The notes beneath the pieces are model-generated. The model made no database searches, was not told the DNA's origin, and was given only the letters and a program-made list of their open reading frames with translations. Both the position numbers and the translations under genes were made by a program. From assembly GCF_001463905.1 (NCBI RefSeq), contig NZ_BBWR01000016.1, positions 186,001-250,000 on the forward strand: a stretch of 64,000 nt of DNA, given 5' to 3'. Source of the DNA: Aureimonas frigidaquae (GTDB lineage: Bacteria > Pseudomonadota > Alphaproteobacteria > Rhizobiales > Rhizobiaceae). Below are positions 8,870 to 16,496 of this stretch, one piece after another. Numbering within the stretch: position 1 is the stretch's first letter; each line of letters opens with the position of its first letter.

Positions 8870-10060
8870 TCATCCTATCGATTCGAGAAGGCCGACGCCC
8901 TCGCCGCGCACATGGCCGACGGTCGTCACCAGGGCGCTGCGCGGGGTGAAGTCCACCACGGGCTCCTCGCCACCGCTGGCCGATACTGGCACCACGCCGC
9001 GCGACAGGGAGGCCGCCGCCAGAGCAAGGCCCGCGCTGAACTGTGCTTCCATGCCGTGGCCGATGGCATCGCCATAGGCGCGCAGGGCAGCCTGTGGAAA
9101 GCGGGCGCCGATGACGTCCCGCTCGACGGTGGTGGCCGGGGCAAGACCGGTCGCGCCGGACAGGACGAGAAGATCCCGCCCGTCGGCGCCGCTGTCGATG
9201 ATCAGCCGTTCCAGGCGCGCCGCCAATGCCTGCGGGTCCCGCTGGCCGCGGTCGCCGGCCACGAAACGCAGGCGCGCATAGGCGGGCACATTGCGCTCCT
9301 GGGCCGATTCCAGCGATTCCAGGATCAGGAAGGCGCCCATGGAACCGGGTGCAAAGCCGCCCTCCGCCCCGCGCGAAAAGACGGGCCGCCAGGGATCGGG
9401 CTGCAGATAGCCGCCCAGCGCGTAGTTGACGAGGATATCCTTACGCTCGGCCGAGAAGGCGCCGCCGACCAGGCAGATCCGGCTCTGACCGCTGGCAATG
9501 CGCGCCGCCGCGACCTGGACGGCGGAAATGCCGGCGCTTTCCTCTCCCATGAAGGTGCGGGACGAGCGCGTCACCTTGTGGACGATCGAGATATTGCCGG
9601 CCAGAAGGTTGGAAAGCTGCGCTAGGAAGAGGGTCGGCCGCAACTCGCTCATCAGGAGTTCGTTGATCTGCTCGCGCGGGTCGGCCATGCCACGGGCGCG
9701 TGCCATGATCAGCGCGTCCACGGTTTCGTCCCGCTCGCCGCCGCCGGCCGCCACGATCATGTCGAGGTTTGCGCGGAAGGCCTCGTCCTTGGGTATGTCG
9801 GCATCGTCGAGCGCGAGCCCAGCCGCATAGGTCCCGAGCCGCTGCCACGTTTCCATCTGGCGCAGATCGCCCTTGCGCTCGATCTGACGCGACCAGTCGA
9901 TGGCCGCGAGCGGATGGACGAGGGCAGGTGCGAAGCGCGTGTCATCGATGACAGGCTGGTACCCCGCCGCTGCGGTCAGGCGCTGCAGATGGGCATCCAC
10001 GCCCTCTCCGAGGGAGGAGACGAGGCCAATGCCGGTGACGACGACGGGGTGCGTGGCCAT
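8870..10060 (-). CDS. Ketosynthase-like protein lacking the catalytic Cys (FabF2XL-like, chain-length-factor-like)
   Basis: A 396-residue member of the thiolase/KAS fold with the usual N-terminal VVVTGIGLVSSLG. Where a condensing enzyme has the TACASG nucleophile it reads GEESAGISA, so the Cys is absent. The first catalytic His region is also changed (LSGATGLAP instead of an NAHGT-type motif), while a GDAIGHGME segment resembling the second His box remains. It therefore probably does not condense on its own and may act as structural or chain-length partner of the neighbouring complete ketosynthase. It starts 8 bases after the acpXL stop. Confidence 0.82.
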   Translation of the reverse strand: MATHPVVVTGIGLVSSLGEGVDAHLQRLTAAAGYQPVIDDTRFAPALVHPLAAIDWSRQIERKGDLRQMETWQRLGTYAAGLALDDADIPKDEAFRANLDMIVAAGGGERDETVDALIMARARGMADPREQINELLMSELRPTLFLAQLSNLLAGNISIVHKVTRSSRTFMGEESAGISAVQVAAARIASGQSRICLVGGAFSAERKDILVNYALGGYLQPDPWRPVFSRGAEGGFAPGSMGAFLILESLESAQERNVPAYARLRFVAGDRGQRDPQALAARLERLIIDSGADGRDLLVLSGATGLAPATTVERDVIGARFPQAALRAYGDAIGHGMEAQFSAGLALAAASLSRGVVPVSASGGEEPVVDFTPRSALVTTVGHVRGEGVGLLESIG

Positions 10061-10068
10061 GGTGACGG

Positions 10069-10350
10069 TCAGGCCGCCTTTGCGGCGCGCAATTCGTCGA
10101 TCTTCGCGCAGAGGTTCTTCATGACGAAATACTCTTCCGTGTCCACTTCGCCGTCATTGACCTGCTGCGTCCACTTCTCGAGCGGGATTTTGATCCCGAA
10201 TTCCTTGTCGATGGCGAAGACCACGTCCAGGAAGTCGAGCGAGTCGATGCCGAGATCGTCGATCGTGTGGCTTTCGGGGGTTATCGTTGCGCGGTCGATC
10301 TCGCTCGTATCGGCGATGATGTCGGCAACCCGGTCGAACGTATTGGACAA
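10069..10350 (-). CDS. acpXL: Acyl carrier protein AcpXL for very-long-chain lipid A acyl groups
   Basis: A 93-residue specialised acyl carrier protein. The phosphopantetheine site is the Ser in [13 protein letters not shown] near residue 38. The length, about 15 residues longer than a housekeeping ACP, and the following ketosynthase, reductase and acyltransferase genes identify AcpXL, which carries the growing C28-type hydroxy fatty acid in rhizobia and Brucella. The start is TTG at 10350 with AGGAG nine bases upstream. It is the first gene of a five-gene minus-strand operon. The fabZ-type dehydratase gene that normally follows it is not present. Confidence 0.92.
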   Translation of the reverse strand: MSNTFDRVADIIADTSEIDRATITPESHTIDDLGIDSLDFLDVVFAIDKEFGIKIPLEKWTQQVNDGEVDTEEYFVMKNLCAKIDELRAAKAA

Positions 10351-10426
10351 GGGTTCGTCTCCTGATAGCTATCGTTTGGCGTGCTCTAAAACCTTTCAAG
10401 TCGCCGTGAAAGGTTAAAATCCCGCC

Positions 10427-10942
10427 TCAGGCAATATAGGCCCGCTGGTGCGGATTTGTGGCCGGGGCTTGCGCCGGCTCGGTCGTCTTGCAGATATCGA
10501 TCCATTCCGCGCCGCAGATCGCGGCCAGGCGTTCCGGCGCGATGTGGACCGCACTGTTGCGTGAGCCGGCGGCGGGGACCACCATCGGATAGGCCTTCAG
10601 GCTGACATCGCAATAGAGCGCCACGTCGTCCGGCACGCCGAACGGGCAGACGCCACCGACCGGATGGCCGATCCGTGCCTCGACCTCTTGTGCATCGAGC
10701 ATGCGCGGCTTTGCGCCGAACCGCTCCTTGATCTTGCGGTTGTCGAGCCGCGCATCGCCCGCCGCCACCACGAGAATGACGTCCTCACCCACGCGCAAGG
10801 ACAGCGTCTTGGCGATCTGACCGGGCTCCACCCCGTGCCCGGCCGCGGCCTCGGCCACCGTGGCGGTGCTGACGCTGAGTTCGATGATCTTAATATCCGG
10901 CGCGTGCCGTGCCAGGAACGCGCGGGCTGTCTCCAGACTCAT
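10427..10942 (-). CDS. YbaK/aminoacyl-tRNA deacylase domain protein
   Basis: A 171-residue cytoplasmic protein of the YbaK/ProX editing family, which hydrolyses mischarged aminoacyl-tRNAs (typically Cys- or Ala-tRNA-Pro). Conserved features are the IAKTLSLRVG strand with the expected Lys, the DARLDNRKIKERFG segment, and the GHPVGGVCPFG motif of the substrate pocket near residue 93. Its start overlaps the stop of the upstream DUF72 gene by 4 bases (ATGA), so the two are co-translated. Specificity is not determinable here. Confidence 0.88.
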   Translation of the reverse strand: MSLETARAFLARHAPDIKIIELSVSTATVAEAAAGHGVEPGQIAKTLSLRVGEDVILVVAAGDARLDNRKIKERFGAKPRMLDAQEVEARIGHPVGGVCPFGVPDDVALYCDVSLKAYPMVVPAAGSRNSAVHIAPERLAAICGAEWIDICKTTEPAQAPATNPHQRAYIA

Positions 10943-11784
10943 GGCCTTTCTGTCCCTTTCTTCGGATGCCGGCCGGGCCGTGACGATGAATCGAGCCTGC
11001 CGGCAATGCCGAGCGCGGCCTGTGGATTGCGCTCCTTGAAGCCCGATATGACGAAGAGGAAGACCTCGCGCGGGCCGGAGGCGGCGGATGCGATGCTGGC
11101 GTTCTTGTGTCCGGCGGCCATGTCGCGCGCAGCGCTTGCCCAGCCATCCATGGCGGATGGGGCGTAGCCGTCGGCCTCTGACTCAGTAGTGCCCATGATG
11201 CGCAGATAGGCGAAGGGCGCCGTTGCGACATCGATCCGCGGATAGTCTGAATCGGCCGCGAGCACGATGGCGACGCCATGGCGGCGGGCGATCTGCGCGA
11301 CCGCGTCATCGAGAAAGCTTTCGTGCCGCGCCTCTACGGCATGCTTCAGGCCGATGCCGCCGGCCTTGTCGGGCAGGAGCGACAGGAATGACTCGAATTC
11401 TTCGGGCTGGAAGCGCTTGGTGGGGGCAAGTTGCCAGTTGATCGGGCCGAGCTTGTCGCCCAGCTCCGCGATGCCGCTGGCGACGAAGCGGTCGATCGAG
11501 TCCCCCGCTTCGGCGAGGTTCTTGCGGTTTGTCGTAAAGCGCGGAGCCTTCAGCGCGAAAAGGAAGTGGTCGGGCGTCTCGTCATGCCATTTGCGAAAGG
11601 TGGCGGGCGTCTGGCTGCGATAGAAGGTGCCGTTCACCTCCACCACGCCCAGGCGGCGGCTCATGAAGGCGAGTTCGTCCGCATGCTTGACGCCCTTGTC
11701 GTAGAATGGGCCCCGCCAAGGGGCGTAGGTCCAGCCGCCGACGCCGACATGGATGGGTTGGCTGGACTTGACGGGATTTGGCAT
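10939..11784 (-). CDS. DUF72 domain-containing protein
   Basis: A 281-residue protein of the DUF72/YecE family, a TIM-barrel-like fold of unknown activity. Typical family features are VGGWTYAPWRGPFYD near the N-terminus, VNGTFYRSQ, and FLFALKAPRFTT. The C-terminal third after residue 240 is basic and probably disordered. It forms a two-gene operon with the YbaK-type deacylase (4-base overlap). A nucleic-acid-related role has been suggested for such contexts, but that is inference. Confidence 0.87.
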   Translation of the reverse strand: MPNPVKSSQPIHVGVGGWTYAPWRGPFYDKGVKHADELAFMSRRLGVVEVNGTFYRSQTPATFRKWHDETPDHFLFALKAPRFTTNRKNLAEAGDSIDRFVASGIAELGDKLGPINWQLAPTKRFQPEEFESFLSLLPDKAGGIGLKHAVEARHESFLDDAVAQIARRHGVAIVLAADSDYPRIDVATAPFAYLRIMGTTESEADGYAPSAMDGWASAARDMAAGHKNASIASAASGPREVFLFVISGFKERNPQAALGIAGRLDSSSRPGRHPKKGTERP

Positions 11785-11847
11785 TGACGTTTCACCGGTA
11801 CGGGACGGCAGGCCCGGGCAGGCCGGCCGCGATTATGGAGTGAGACA

Positions 11848-12198
11848 GTGACCGTTACCCTTTACGGAATCAAGAACTGCGACACGATGAAGAAGGCCAG
11901 GGCCTGGCTCGACGACCATGGCGTCGCCTATCGCTTCCATGATTACAGGGTGGACGGGGTCCCGGCCGAAGCGTTGGGGCAGTGGGTGGCCCGACTCGGC
12001 TGGGAAACCGTTCTGAACCGTGCCGGGACGACGTTCCGCAAACTGCCGGAGGCGGACAGGACGGATATCGACGCCGGGCGCGCTCTTGCGCTCATGCAGG
12101 CGCAGCCCGCGATGATCAAGCGACCCATCCTGACGAAGGCTGACGGCGTTCCCGTCCCCGGTTTTTCCCCAGAGCGCTATGCGGCCCTGTTCGGCTGA
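11848..12198 (+). CDS. ArsC/Spx-family reductase-like protein (YffB type)
   Basis: A 116-residue thioredoxin-fold protein. The motif YGIKNCDTMKKA at residues 6-17 supplies the single N-terminal Cys typical of the ArsC/YffB group, and KRPILTKADG near residue 90 is the conserved cis-Pro/arginine region. Canonical arsenate reductases use more Cys or Arg contacts; YffB-like members may act as glutathione-dependent thiol reductases. There are no arsenic-resistance genes nearby, so a housekeeping role is more likely. A strong terminator overlaps the stop codon. Confidence 0.87.
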   Translation: MTVTLYGIKNCDTMKKARAWLDDHGVAYRFHDYRVDGVPAEALGQWVARLGWETVLNRAGTTFRKLPEADRTDIDAGRALALMQAQPAMIKRPILTKADGVPVPGFSPERYAALFG

Positions 12199-12224
12199 AC
12201 GGGCCCGCAACCGGCGGGCCCGTT
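12198..12224. terminator. Strong bidirectional terminator
   Basis: An 11-bp perfect stem (AACGGGCCCGC with GCGGGCCCGTT) around a 5-base loop begins at the last base of the stop codon. It serves both the ArsC-like gene and the convergent small exported-protein gene. Confidence 0.75.
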
Positions 12225-12258
12225 CATCATCGGACGATGATGGGGTCTGGGCGCGTGA

Positions 12259-12558
12259 TCAGGACGGGGGCTGCTGGTCGCGCACCTGATCCAGGATCGT
12301 ATTCTGGGCCAGGACGAGCGCGCGGATGCAGCCTTCCTCGTCGTTTCGGCTTTGCGCTGCCTGAGCTTCGCCGACATGGGTCTTGGCATCCGCCGTCTGC
12401 AGGCCGCTGGATTCGGCCTGTCCGACGAGGTCGTCGATCTGCGGCAGGGCCTGCGCGCATGTCGGTGTGGCAGCCTGCGGCGCGGTTGCCGCGTCCTGTG
12501 CGAGTGCGGGAAGGGTGATGGCGGCCCCGAGGGCCCCGGCAAGAATGAGACGCTTCAC
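12259..12558 (-). CDS. Small exported hypothetical protein
   Basis: A 99-residue protein with a clear signal peptide (KRLILAGALGAAITLPALAQ) and a short helical mature part containing two Cys residues about 50 residues apart that could form a disulfide. I choose GTG 12558 because GGAG lies 8 bases upstream; the ATG at 12564 sits only 2 bases from the same Shine-Dalgarno. Longer frames reach 12969 but lack a signal. It resembles small periplasmic proteins common in Rhizobiales; no function is known to me. Confidence 0.65.
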   Translation of the reverse strand: MKRLILAGALGAAITLPALAQDAATAPQAATPTCAQALPQIDDLVGQAESSGLQTADAKTHVGEAQAAQSRNDEEGCIRALVLAQNTILDQVRDQQPPS

Positions 12559-12755
12559 TGGCATAGCTCCGTTTCGCGTTTTCATGCCGCAGCACCCGTC
12601 CGGCACTGCGACGCACACGAGGCTCACGGCTTCGTGTGGCGGCAAAGGGCGCTCGGCGTGATCATTCAATGACGATTTGATGATGGATCGCGGCAGCCGT
12701 GGCGGCGCCGGCGCTTGACCGGTCAGGGGGAAGATCCGATCCGGTGCTGGTTCGG

Positions 12756-12908
12756 TCAGACGCGCGTTTCGGGCAATTGCCGCCGCGGAGGCTCCGTATG
12801 GACCGCGCGCACGAGATCTTCGATGGCCTGCATCTTGGACCGCTTCAGCGCCTCGCGCGCCGAGATGATGCCGGCAAGATAATCGGCCAGGATGACGGTA
12901 AGCGGCAT
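12756..12908 (-). CDS. Small hypothetical protein (50 aa) with DnaA/GANTC-rich upstream region
   Basis: A 50-residue cytoplasmic, helical, amphipathic protein beginning MPLTVILADYLAG and ending in a basic Pro/Arg-rich tail. ATG 12908 has GGGGGA seven bases upstream, a strong ribosome site. The frame extends to 13055, but the extension is not protein-like and covers the regulatory sites. I do not recognise a family. Two perfect DnaA boxes and two GANTC methylation sites lie within 52 bases of the start, which suggests cell-cycle-linked expression. Confidence 0.6.
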   Translation of the reverse strand: MPLTVILADYLAGIISAREALKRSKMQAIEDLVRAVHTEPPRRQLPETRV

Positions 12909-12912
12909 GTGA

Positions 12913-12926
12913 GAATCCCCCGATTC
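12913..12926. promoter_or_regulatory. Paired GANTC (CcrM-type) methylation sites
   Basis: GAATC at 12913-12917 and GATTC at 12922-12926 lie between the DnaA boxes and the start of the 50-residue gene. GANTC is the target of the alphaproteobacterial cell-cycle methyltransferase CcrM. Two in 14 bases is dense for GC-rich DNA. Confidence 0.5.
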
Positions 12927-12929
12927 GCA

Positions 12930-12938
12930 TGTGGATAA
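12930..12938 (-). promoter_or_regulatory. DnaA box (perfect consensus)
   Basis: TTATCCACA on the minus strand, identical to the classical DnaA box. It is 21 bases upstream of the 50-residue gene and 22 bases from a second identical box in the same orientation. Confidence 0.65.
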
Positions 12939-12951
12939 CCAGGGTAGAGCC

Positions 12952-12960
12952 TGTGGATAA
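12952..12960 (-). promoter_or_regulatory. DnaA box (perfect consensus), second copy
   Basis: TTATCCACA on the minus strand, 22 bases (two helical turns) from the first box, so both would face the same side of the helix. Confidence 0.65.
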
Positions 12961-13080
12961 TTTTGCCATAGGCCTGCCTCAATTCGGATGAGGGCGTTGC
13001 AATTGCGACTCACGTGAACGGACCCGGAACACCCGGCTTTGCAGGGCATTGACACGGTGAGGGGTGGACGTTCGCAGCCT

Positions 13081-14052
13081 TTACGATTGCGGCCGATCCG
13101 GGGCGGTTTCGTGGCGCTGCGGCTCCTCGATGACGGTGGCGAGTTCCGGTGCGATGGATGCGGTTGCGCGCCCCTTGCGCTGCTCGCGCAGGAAGATGAA
13201 CAGCCCCGATCCGACGATCAGCGCCGCGCCGGCCAGAAGCGACAGACGCGGCTCGTCACCGAAGAAGAGGACGCCGTAGACGATGGCCCAGACGATCAGC
13301 GTGTACTGGTAGGGGACGACGACCGACGCTTCCGCGACGCGGAGCGACTGGTTCACGCAGACATGCGCCAGCATGGCGATCACGCCCAGAAGAGCCAGCG
13401 CCGCAAACCCCGGCAGATCGACCGGTGTCCAGTCGAACGGCGCCGTGACGAGGCCGAAGATGAGCGCTGCGACCGTCTGCCAGGTGATGAGCGTCGTGCC
13501 GCTTTCATGGGACAGGAAACGTGTCGAGATCATCAGAAGCGCGTAGGTGAAACTGCCGGCGACGGCGATGATCGCGCCGAGGGAGGCCTGGTTGAAGGTC
13601 GGTCCGAGGGCGATGAGAACACCGAGAAAGCCGACGAGGACCGCCGACCAGCGCCGCCAGCCGACCTGTTCCTTCAGGATCAGCGCGGAAAGGGCCGTCA
13701 CGTAGATGGGGCCGGCCAAGTAGAATGTCATCACGTCGGCGAGCGGCAGATAGAAGAGCGCACCGTAGAAGAGCGCCACCTCGGCCGTGGAGCAGACCGC
13801 CCGCATGATGTGGATATGCCGGCGCGCGGGCTTCAGCACGGAACGCCGTTCACGCCATATGAAGGGCGACAGGATCGCCAGCGCGGCGAAACTGCGGATC
13901 AGAAGGATCTGGCCGATCGAGTAGGTGGCGATCAGGAACTTGCCGAGCGCGTCGTTGGACGCGAACATGAAGACGCCGACGAGCATGAGCACGATGCCGA
14001 AGGCAGCGCGGCCATGTGGTGCGAGTGGTGCGGGGGAGTCTGTATGCGGCAT
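13081..14052 (-). CDS. DMT-superfamily (EamA) transporter
   Basis: A 323-residue inner-membrane protein with about ten hydrophobic helices arranged as two EamA repeats (residues about 18-150 and 160-290). The first repeat begins with GVFMFASNDALGKFL, typical of drug/metabolite exporters. The basic C-terminal tail is cytosolic. The substrate is unknown; relatives export amino acids, nucleobases or S-adenosylmethionine-like compounds. It stands alone, divergent from a 41-residue membrane-protein gene. Confidence 0.88.
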   Translation of the reverse strand: MPHTDSPAPLAPHGRAAFGIVLMLVGVFMFASNDALGKFLIATYSIGQILLIRSFAALAILSPFIWRERRSVLKPARRHIHIMRAVCSTAEVALFYGALFYLPLADVMTFYLAGPIYVTALSALILKEQVGWRRWSAVLVGFLGVLIALGPTFNQASLGAIIAVAGSFTYALLMISTRFLSHESGTTLITWQTVAALIFGLVTAPFDWTPVDLPGFAALALLGVIAMLAHVCVNQSLRVAEASVVVPYQYTLIVWAIVYGVLFFGDEPRLSLLAGAALIVGSGLFIFLREQRKGRATASIAPELATVIEEPQRHETAPDRPQS

Positions 14053-14124
14053 GATCGGAACCCGGGGTCTGAACGGCCTACCGCGATATCAGATCGGTTC
14101 GGCTCTGGCACCGTCCCTTTCCCC

Positions 14125-14150
14125 GGAACCGGAGGCGACGGAGCCCTGTT
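14125..14150 (+). promoter_or_regulatory. Candidate GGAAC-type (EcfG/RpoE2-like) promoter
   Basis: GGAAC at 14125-14129, 17 bases, then TGTT at 14147-14150, fitting GGAAC-N19-TT. It is 28 bases ahead of the ATG of the 41-residue membrane protein. Confidence 0.35.
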
Positions 14151-14177
14151 CCACTCCTGCATCGTTCTGGAGGTGGC

Positions 14178-14303
14178 ATGAACAGGCGTGACAGGCACGG
14201 ACGCATCTTCGCTTTTGCGGGGTTCTGGATCTTCGGCGTGGCCTGCCTCCTGATGATTTCCGCGCTGATCTATTACGTCTGGCTGTTCCTGACGCAGATG
14301 TGA
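14178..14303 (+). CDS. Small single-pass membrane protein (41 aa), hypothetical
   Basis: A very short gene with a strong ribosome site (GGAGG five bases before the ATG). The product has a basic N-terminus (MNRRDRHGR), one hydrophobic helix of about 25 residues, and ends FLTQM, so it should insert with the N-terminus in the cytoplasm. I do not recognise a family. A GGAAC-type promoter candidate lies directly upstream. The coding call rests on the ribosome site, the membrane helix and GC-biased third positions. Confidence 0.6.
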   Translation: MNRRDRHGRIFAFAGFWIFGVACLLMISALIYYVWLFLTQM

Positions 14304-14471
14304 TCGCGGTCCCAAGTCGTTAGAGACCCAATCGTCAATGCCTTCTGGGCAAAACTGTTGCTTGCGTGCAACGGGGTGTGTGCAACCTGCATTCCGCCTT
14401 GAAAGCGGCACGTTGCCTTGTCAACCGCGGCGCTCCAGATTCGAGATTGCCAAATAAATCCAAGGGTTAGA

Positions 14472-15179
14472 ATGTCTCATCATCTCAGCCGCCGTGGTTT
14501 CCTGATCGGCGCGCCGCTCGTCCTGACCGGCTGCGTCACGGGCGCGCAACAGGCTCCCGTGCAGCCGGCACGACCGGCCATCCCGGCGCAGTATCTTGCC
14601 ATGTATGCCGCCATGCAGGATGGCGAGCATGCCGTGCCGGCCATCGATCTGACGGTCGTCGACCCGCAATATTGGCGCCGGGTGATCGACTATCAGGGCC
14701 CGGAGGGGCCGGGCACGGTGGTTGTCGATCCGGAGCGGCGCTTCGTCTACTACGTTCTGGAAGGCGGGCAGGCCGTACGCTACGGCTGCGGTGTCGGCCG
14801 CGCGGGCTTCGGCTTCCAGGGCGATGCCACGATCCAGCGCAAGGCCCAGTGGCCGCGCTGGACACCGACGCCGAACATGATCCGCCTGGATCCGGAGCGC
14901 AACGGCCCCTTCGCCGGCGGCGTGCCGGGCGGCCCGGAAAACCCCCTCGGCGCACGGGCTCTGTATCTCTATCGCAACGGGGTCGACACGCTGTACCGCA
15001 TCCACGGCACGAACGAGGCGTGGAGCATCGGACGCTCTGTGTCGAGCGGCTGTATCCGGCTCTTCAATCAGGATATCATGGACCTTTATGGCCGGGTGCC
15101 GACCGGTGCCCGTGTCATCGTCCTGCCCGTCGGCTCGGCCGACCGCTCCGGGAACATGCCGGCCCCCGCCGCGGTTTGA
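14472..15179 (+). CDS. L,D-transpeptidase (YkuD domain) lipoprotein
   Basis: A 235-residue cell-wall enzyme that forms 3-3 peptidoglycan crosslinks or anchors proteins to peptidoglycan. The N-terminus SRRGFLIGAPLVLTGC combines a twin-arginine-like start and a lipobox. The YkuD catalytic motif is complete: HGTNE near residue 180 and SVSSGCIRLFN, with the nucleophilic Cys, near residue 195. The frame opens 18 codons earlier at 14418, but ATG 14472 starts the signal. It stands upstream of a DUF2188/solute-binding gene pair. Confidence 0.9.
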   Translation: MSHHLSRRGFLIGAPLVLTGCVTGAQQAPVQPARPAIPAQYLAMYAAMQDGEHAVPAIDLTVVDPQYWRRVIDYQGPEGPGTVVVDPERRFVYYVLEGGQAVRYGCGVGRAGFGFQGDATIQRKAQWPRWTPTPNMIRLDPERNGPFAGGVPGGPENPLGARALYLYRNGVDTLYRIHGTNEAWSIGRSVSSGCIRLFNQDIMDLYGRVPTGARVIVLPVGSADRSGNMPAPAAV

Positions 15180-15229
15180 GGAGGGCCGGCGATTGGCCGG
15201 CGCGCCTTGAACGCGAGAGGAGAAGCGCG

Positions 15230-15490
15230 GTGAGCGAGATACATTACAGGATCGTCGAGCACGACGGTGGTTGGGCCTACAAGGTCGACGACGTCTATTC
15301 CGAGACGTTTGCGACCCACGACGACGCGCTCGCCGCCGCCCGTGACGCTGCCGCCCGCCAGGAGCTGGGCGGGGAAACGGAAGGCATCGTCTTCCAGACG
15401 GCCGACGGAAAATGGCACCGGGAAGTGGCGCGCGGAGACGACCGCCCGCATGCCGATGTGGACGACACGGACGTTCCGTCCGGACAATGA
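15230..15490 (+). CDS. DUF2188 domain-containing protein
   Basis: An 86-residue acidic cytoplasmic protein starting at GTG 15230, with GGAG seven bases upstream. The pattern YRIVEHDGGWAYKVDD, then FATHDDALAAARDAA and a TADGKWHRE-type strand, is that of DUF2188 small proteins. Their function is unknown. Its stop overlaps the ATG of the solute-binding protein (ATGA), so the two are translationally coupled, perhaps only by chance of packing. Confidence 0.78.
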   Translation: MSEIHYRIVEHDGGWAYKVDDVYSETFATHDDALAAARDAAARQELGGETEGIVFQTADGKWHREVARGDDRPHADVDDTDVPSGQ

Positions 15491-16359
15491 GCACCATGCC
15501 TCGGGCGTCCATCCTCGCCTGCCTGCTTGCGGCGTTCCTGTGCATCGGCGGCATCGCTCATGCGCAGGAGCCCGTTGGCAGCGACGTCACGACGCCCAAC
15601 TTCATCGATCAGAAGCAGCGCAGCAGCAACGCCGTGTCGGGCCCTCCCGGCCCGGCGCGTATCCGCTTCCTGACCAGCGTCGACTTTCCGCCCTTCAGCT
15701 TTCTGGACCAGCGTGGGCTGGTGACCGGCTTCAACGTCGAACTGGCGCGCGCTGTGTGCGACACGATGGAGCTGAGCGAGATCTGCCAGGTGGAGGCGCG
15801 CCCCTTCGACGCGCTCGTGCCGGCACTCATGGCGGGGGAGGGCGATGCGATCATCGCCGGCCTTGCCATCGATGCCGAGCAACGCGGCAAGCTGGCCTTC
15901 ACGCGGACCTATCTTCACTTCCCGGCGCGCTTCGTCACGCTGAAGGATGCGGGCTTTGCGCAGGCGCTGCCGTCCGGCCTTGACGGACGGCGCGTGGGCG
16001 TCGTGGCCGGCACGGCGCATGAGGCGATGTTCAAGGCCTTCTTCCCGCAGGGTCAGGCCGTGGCCTTCCCGGACCGCGACGCCGCCCTTGCGGCATTGCG
16101 CGCCGACGGCGTGGAGGCGGTCTTCGGCGATGGCGTCGGCCTGTCCTTCTGGCTGGCGAGCGAAGCGGCGCAGGGCTGCTGCGCCTTTGCCGGTGGCCCC
16201 TATCTGTCGGACCGCTATCTGGGCGAGGGGCTGGCCTTTGCGGTGCTGCCGCAGAACGCCGCGCTGGCGGCGCGCTTCGACGAGGCGCTGCGCCGCGTGG
16301 TCGCCGATGGCCGCTTTTCCGAAATCATGCTGCGCTTCTTCCCCGTCAGCGCCTTCTGA
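15487..16359 (+). CDS. Periplasmic solute-binding protein (SBP_bac_3, amino-acid type)
   Basis: A 290-residue exported protein with a signal peptide ending IAHAQ near residue 25. The family 3 solute-binding fold is visible in VDFPPFSFLDQRGLVTGFNVELARAV-like sequence near residue 70 and in the DAIIAGLAID ligand-loop region. No permease or ATPase gene is adjacent, so it is an orphan binding protein or a sensor input; its ligand is probably a polar amino acid. The frame opens 25 codons upstream, but ATG 15487 begins the signal peptide and overlaps the DUF2188 stop. Confidence 0.85.
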   Translation: MSTMPRASILACLLAAFLCIGGIAHAQEPVGSDVTTPNFIDQKQRSSNAVSGPPGPARIRFLTSVDFPPFSFLDQRGLVTGFNVELARAVCDTMELSEICQVEARPFDALVPALMAGEGDAIIAGLAIDAEQRGKLAFTRTYLHFPARFVTLKDAGFAQALPSGLDGRRVGVVAGTAHEAMFKAFFPQGQAVAFPDRDAALAALRADGVEAVFGDGVGLSFWLASEAAQGCCAFAGGPYLSDRYLGEGLAFAVLPQNAALAARFDEALRRVVADGRFSEIMLRFFPVSAF

Positions 16360-16496
16360 CGCAAGCCTTCGCGCTTTCACGATCCGGCAAAATACACTAG
16401 AGGACGGGGCGCGCGGCACCGGCTGGGCCTGGCCCCCATGGTGCGCTTGCCCGGCCGCAGGCCGGCGTTACGCAAACACCCAGGAAAGAGCAGGAT

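Noticed and set aside
13026-13050. GGAAC-N16-CATT promoter-like motif
   Set aside because: No plus-strand gene follows; kept only as a question in the findings, not annotated as a promoter.
12909-13080. Chromosomal replication origin
   Set aside because: Only two DnaA boxes, no AT-rich unwinding element, and no usual origin neighbours; regulatory or titration site is more likely.
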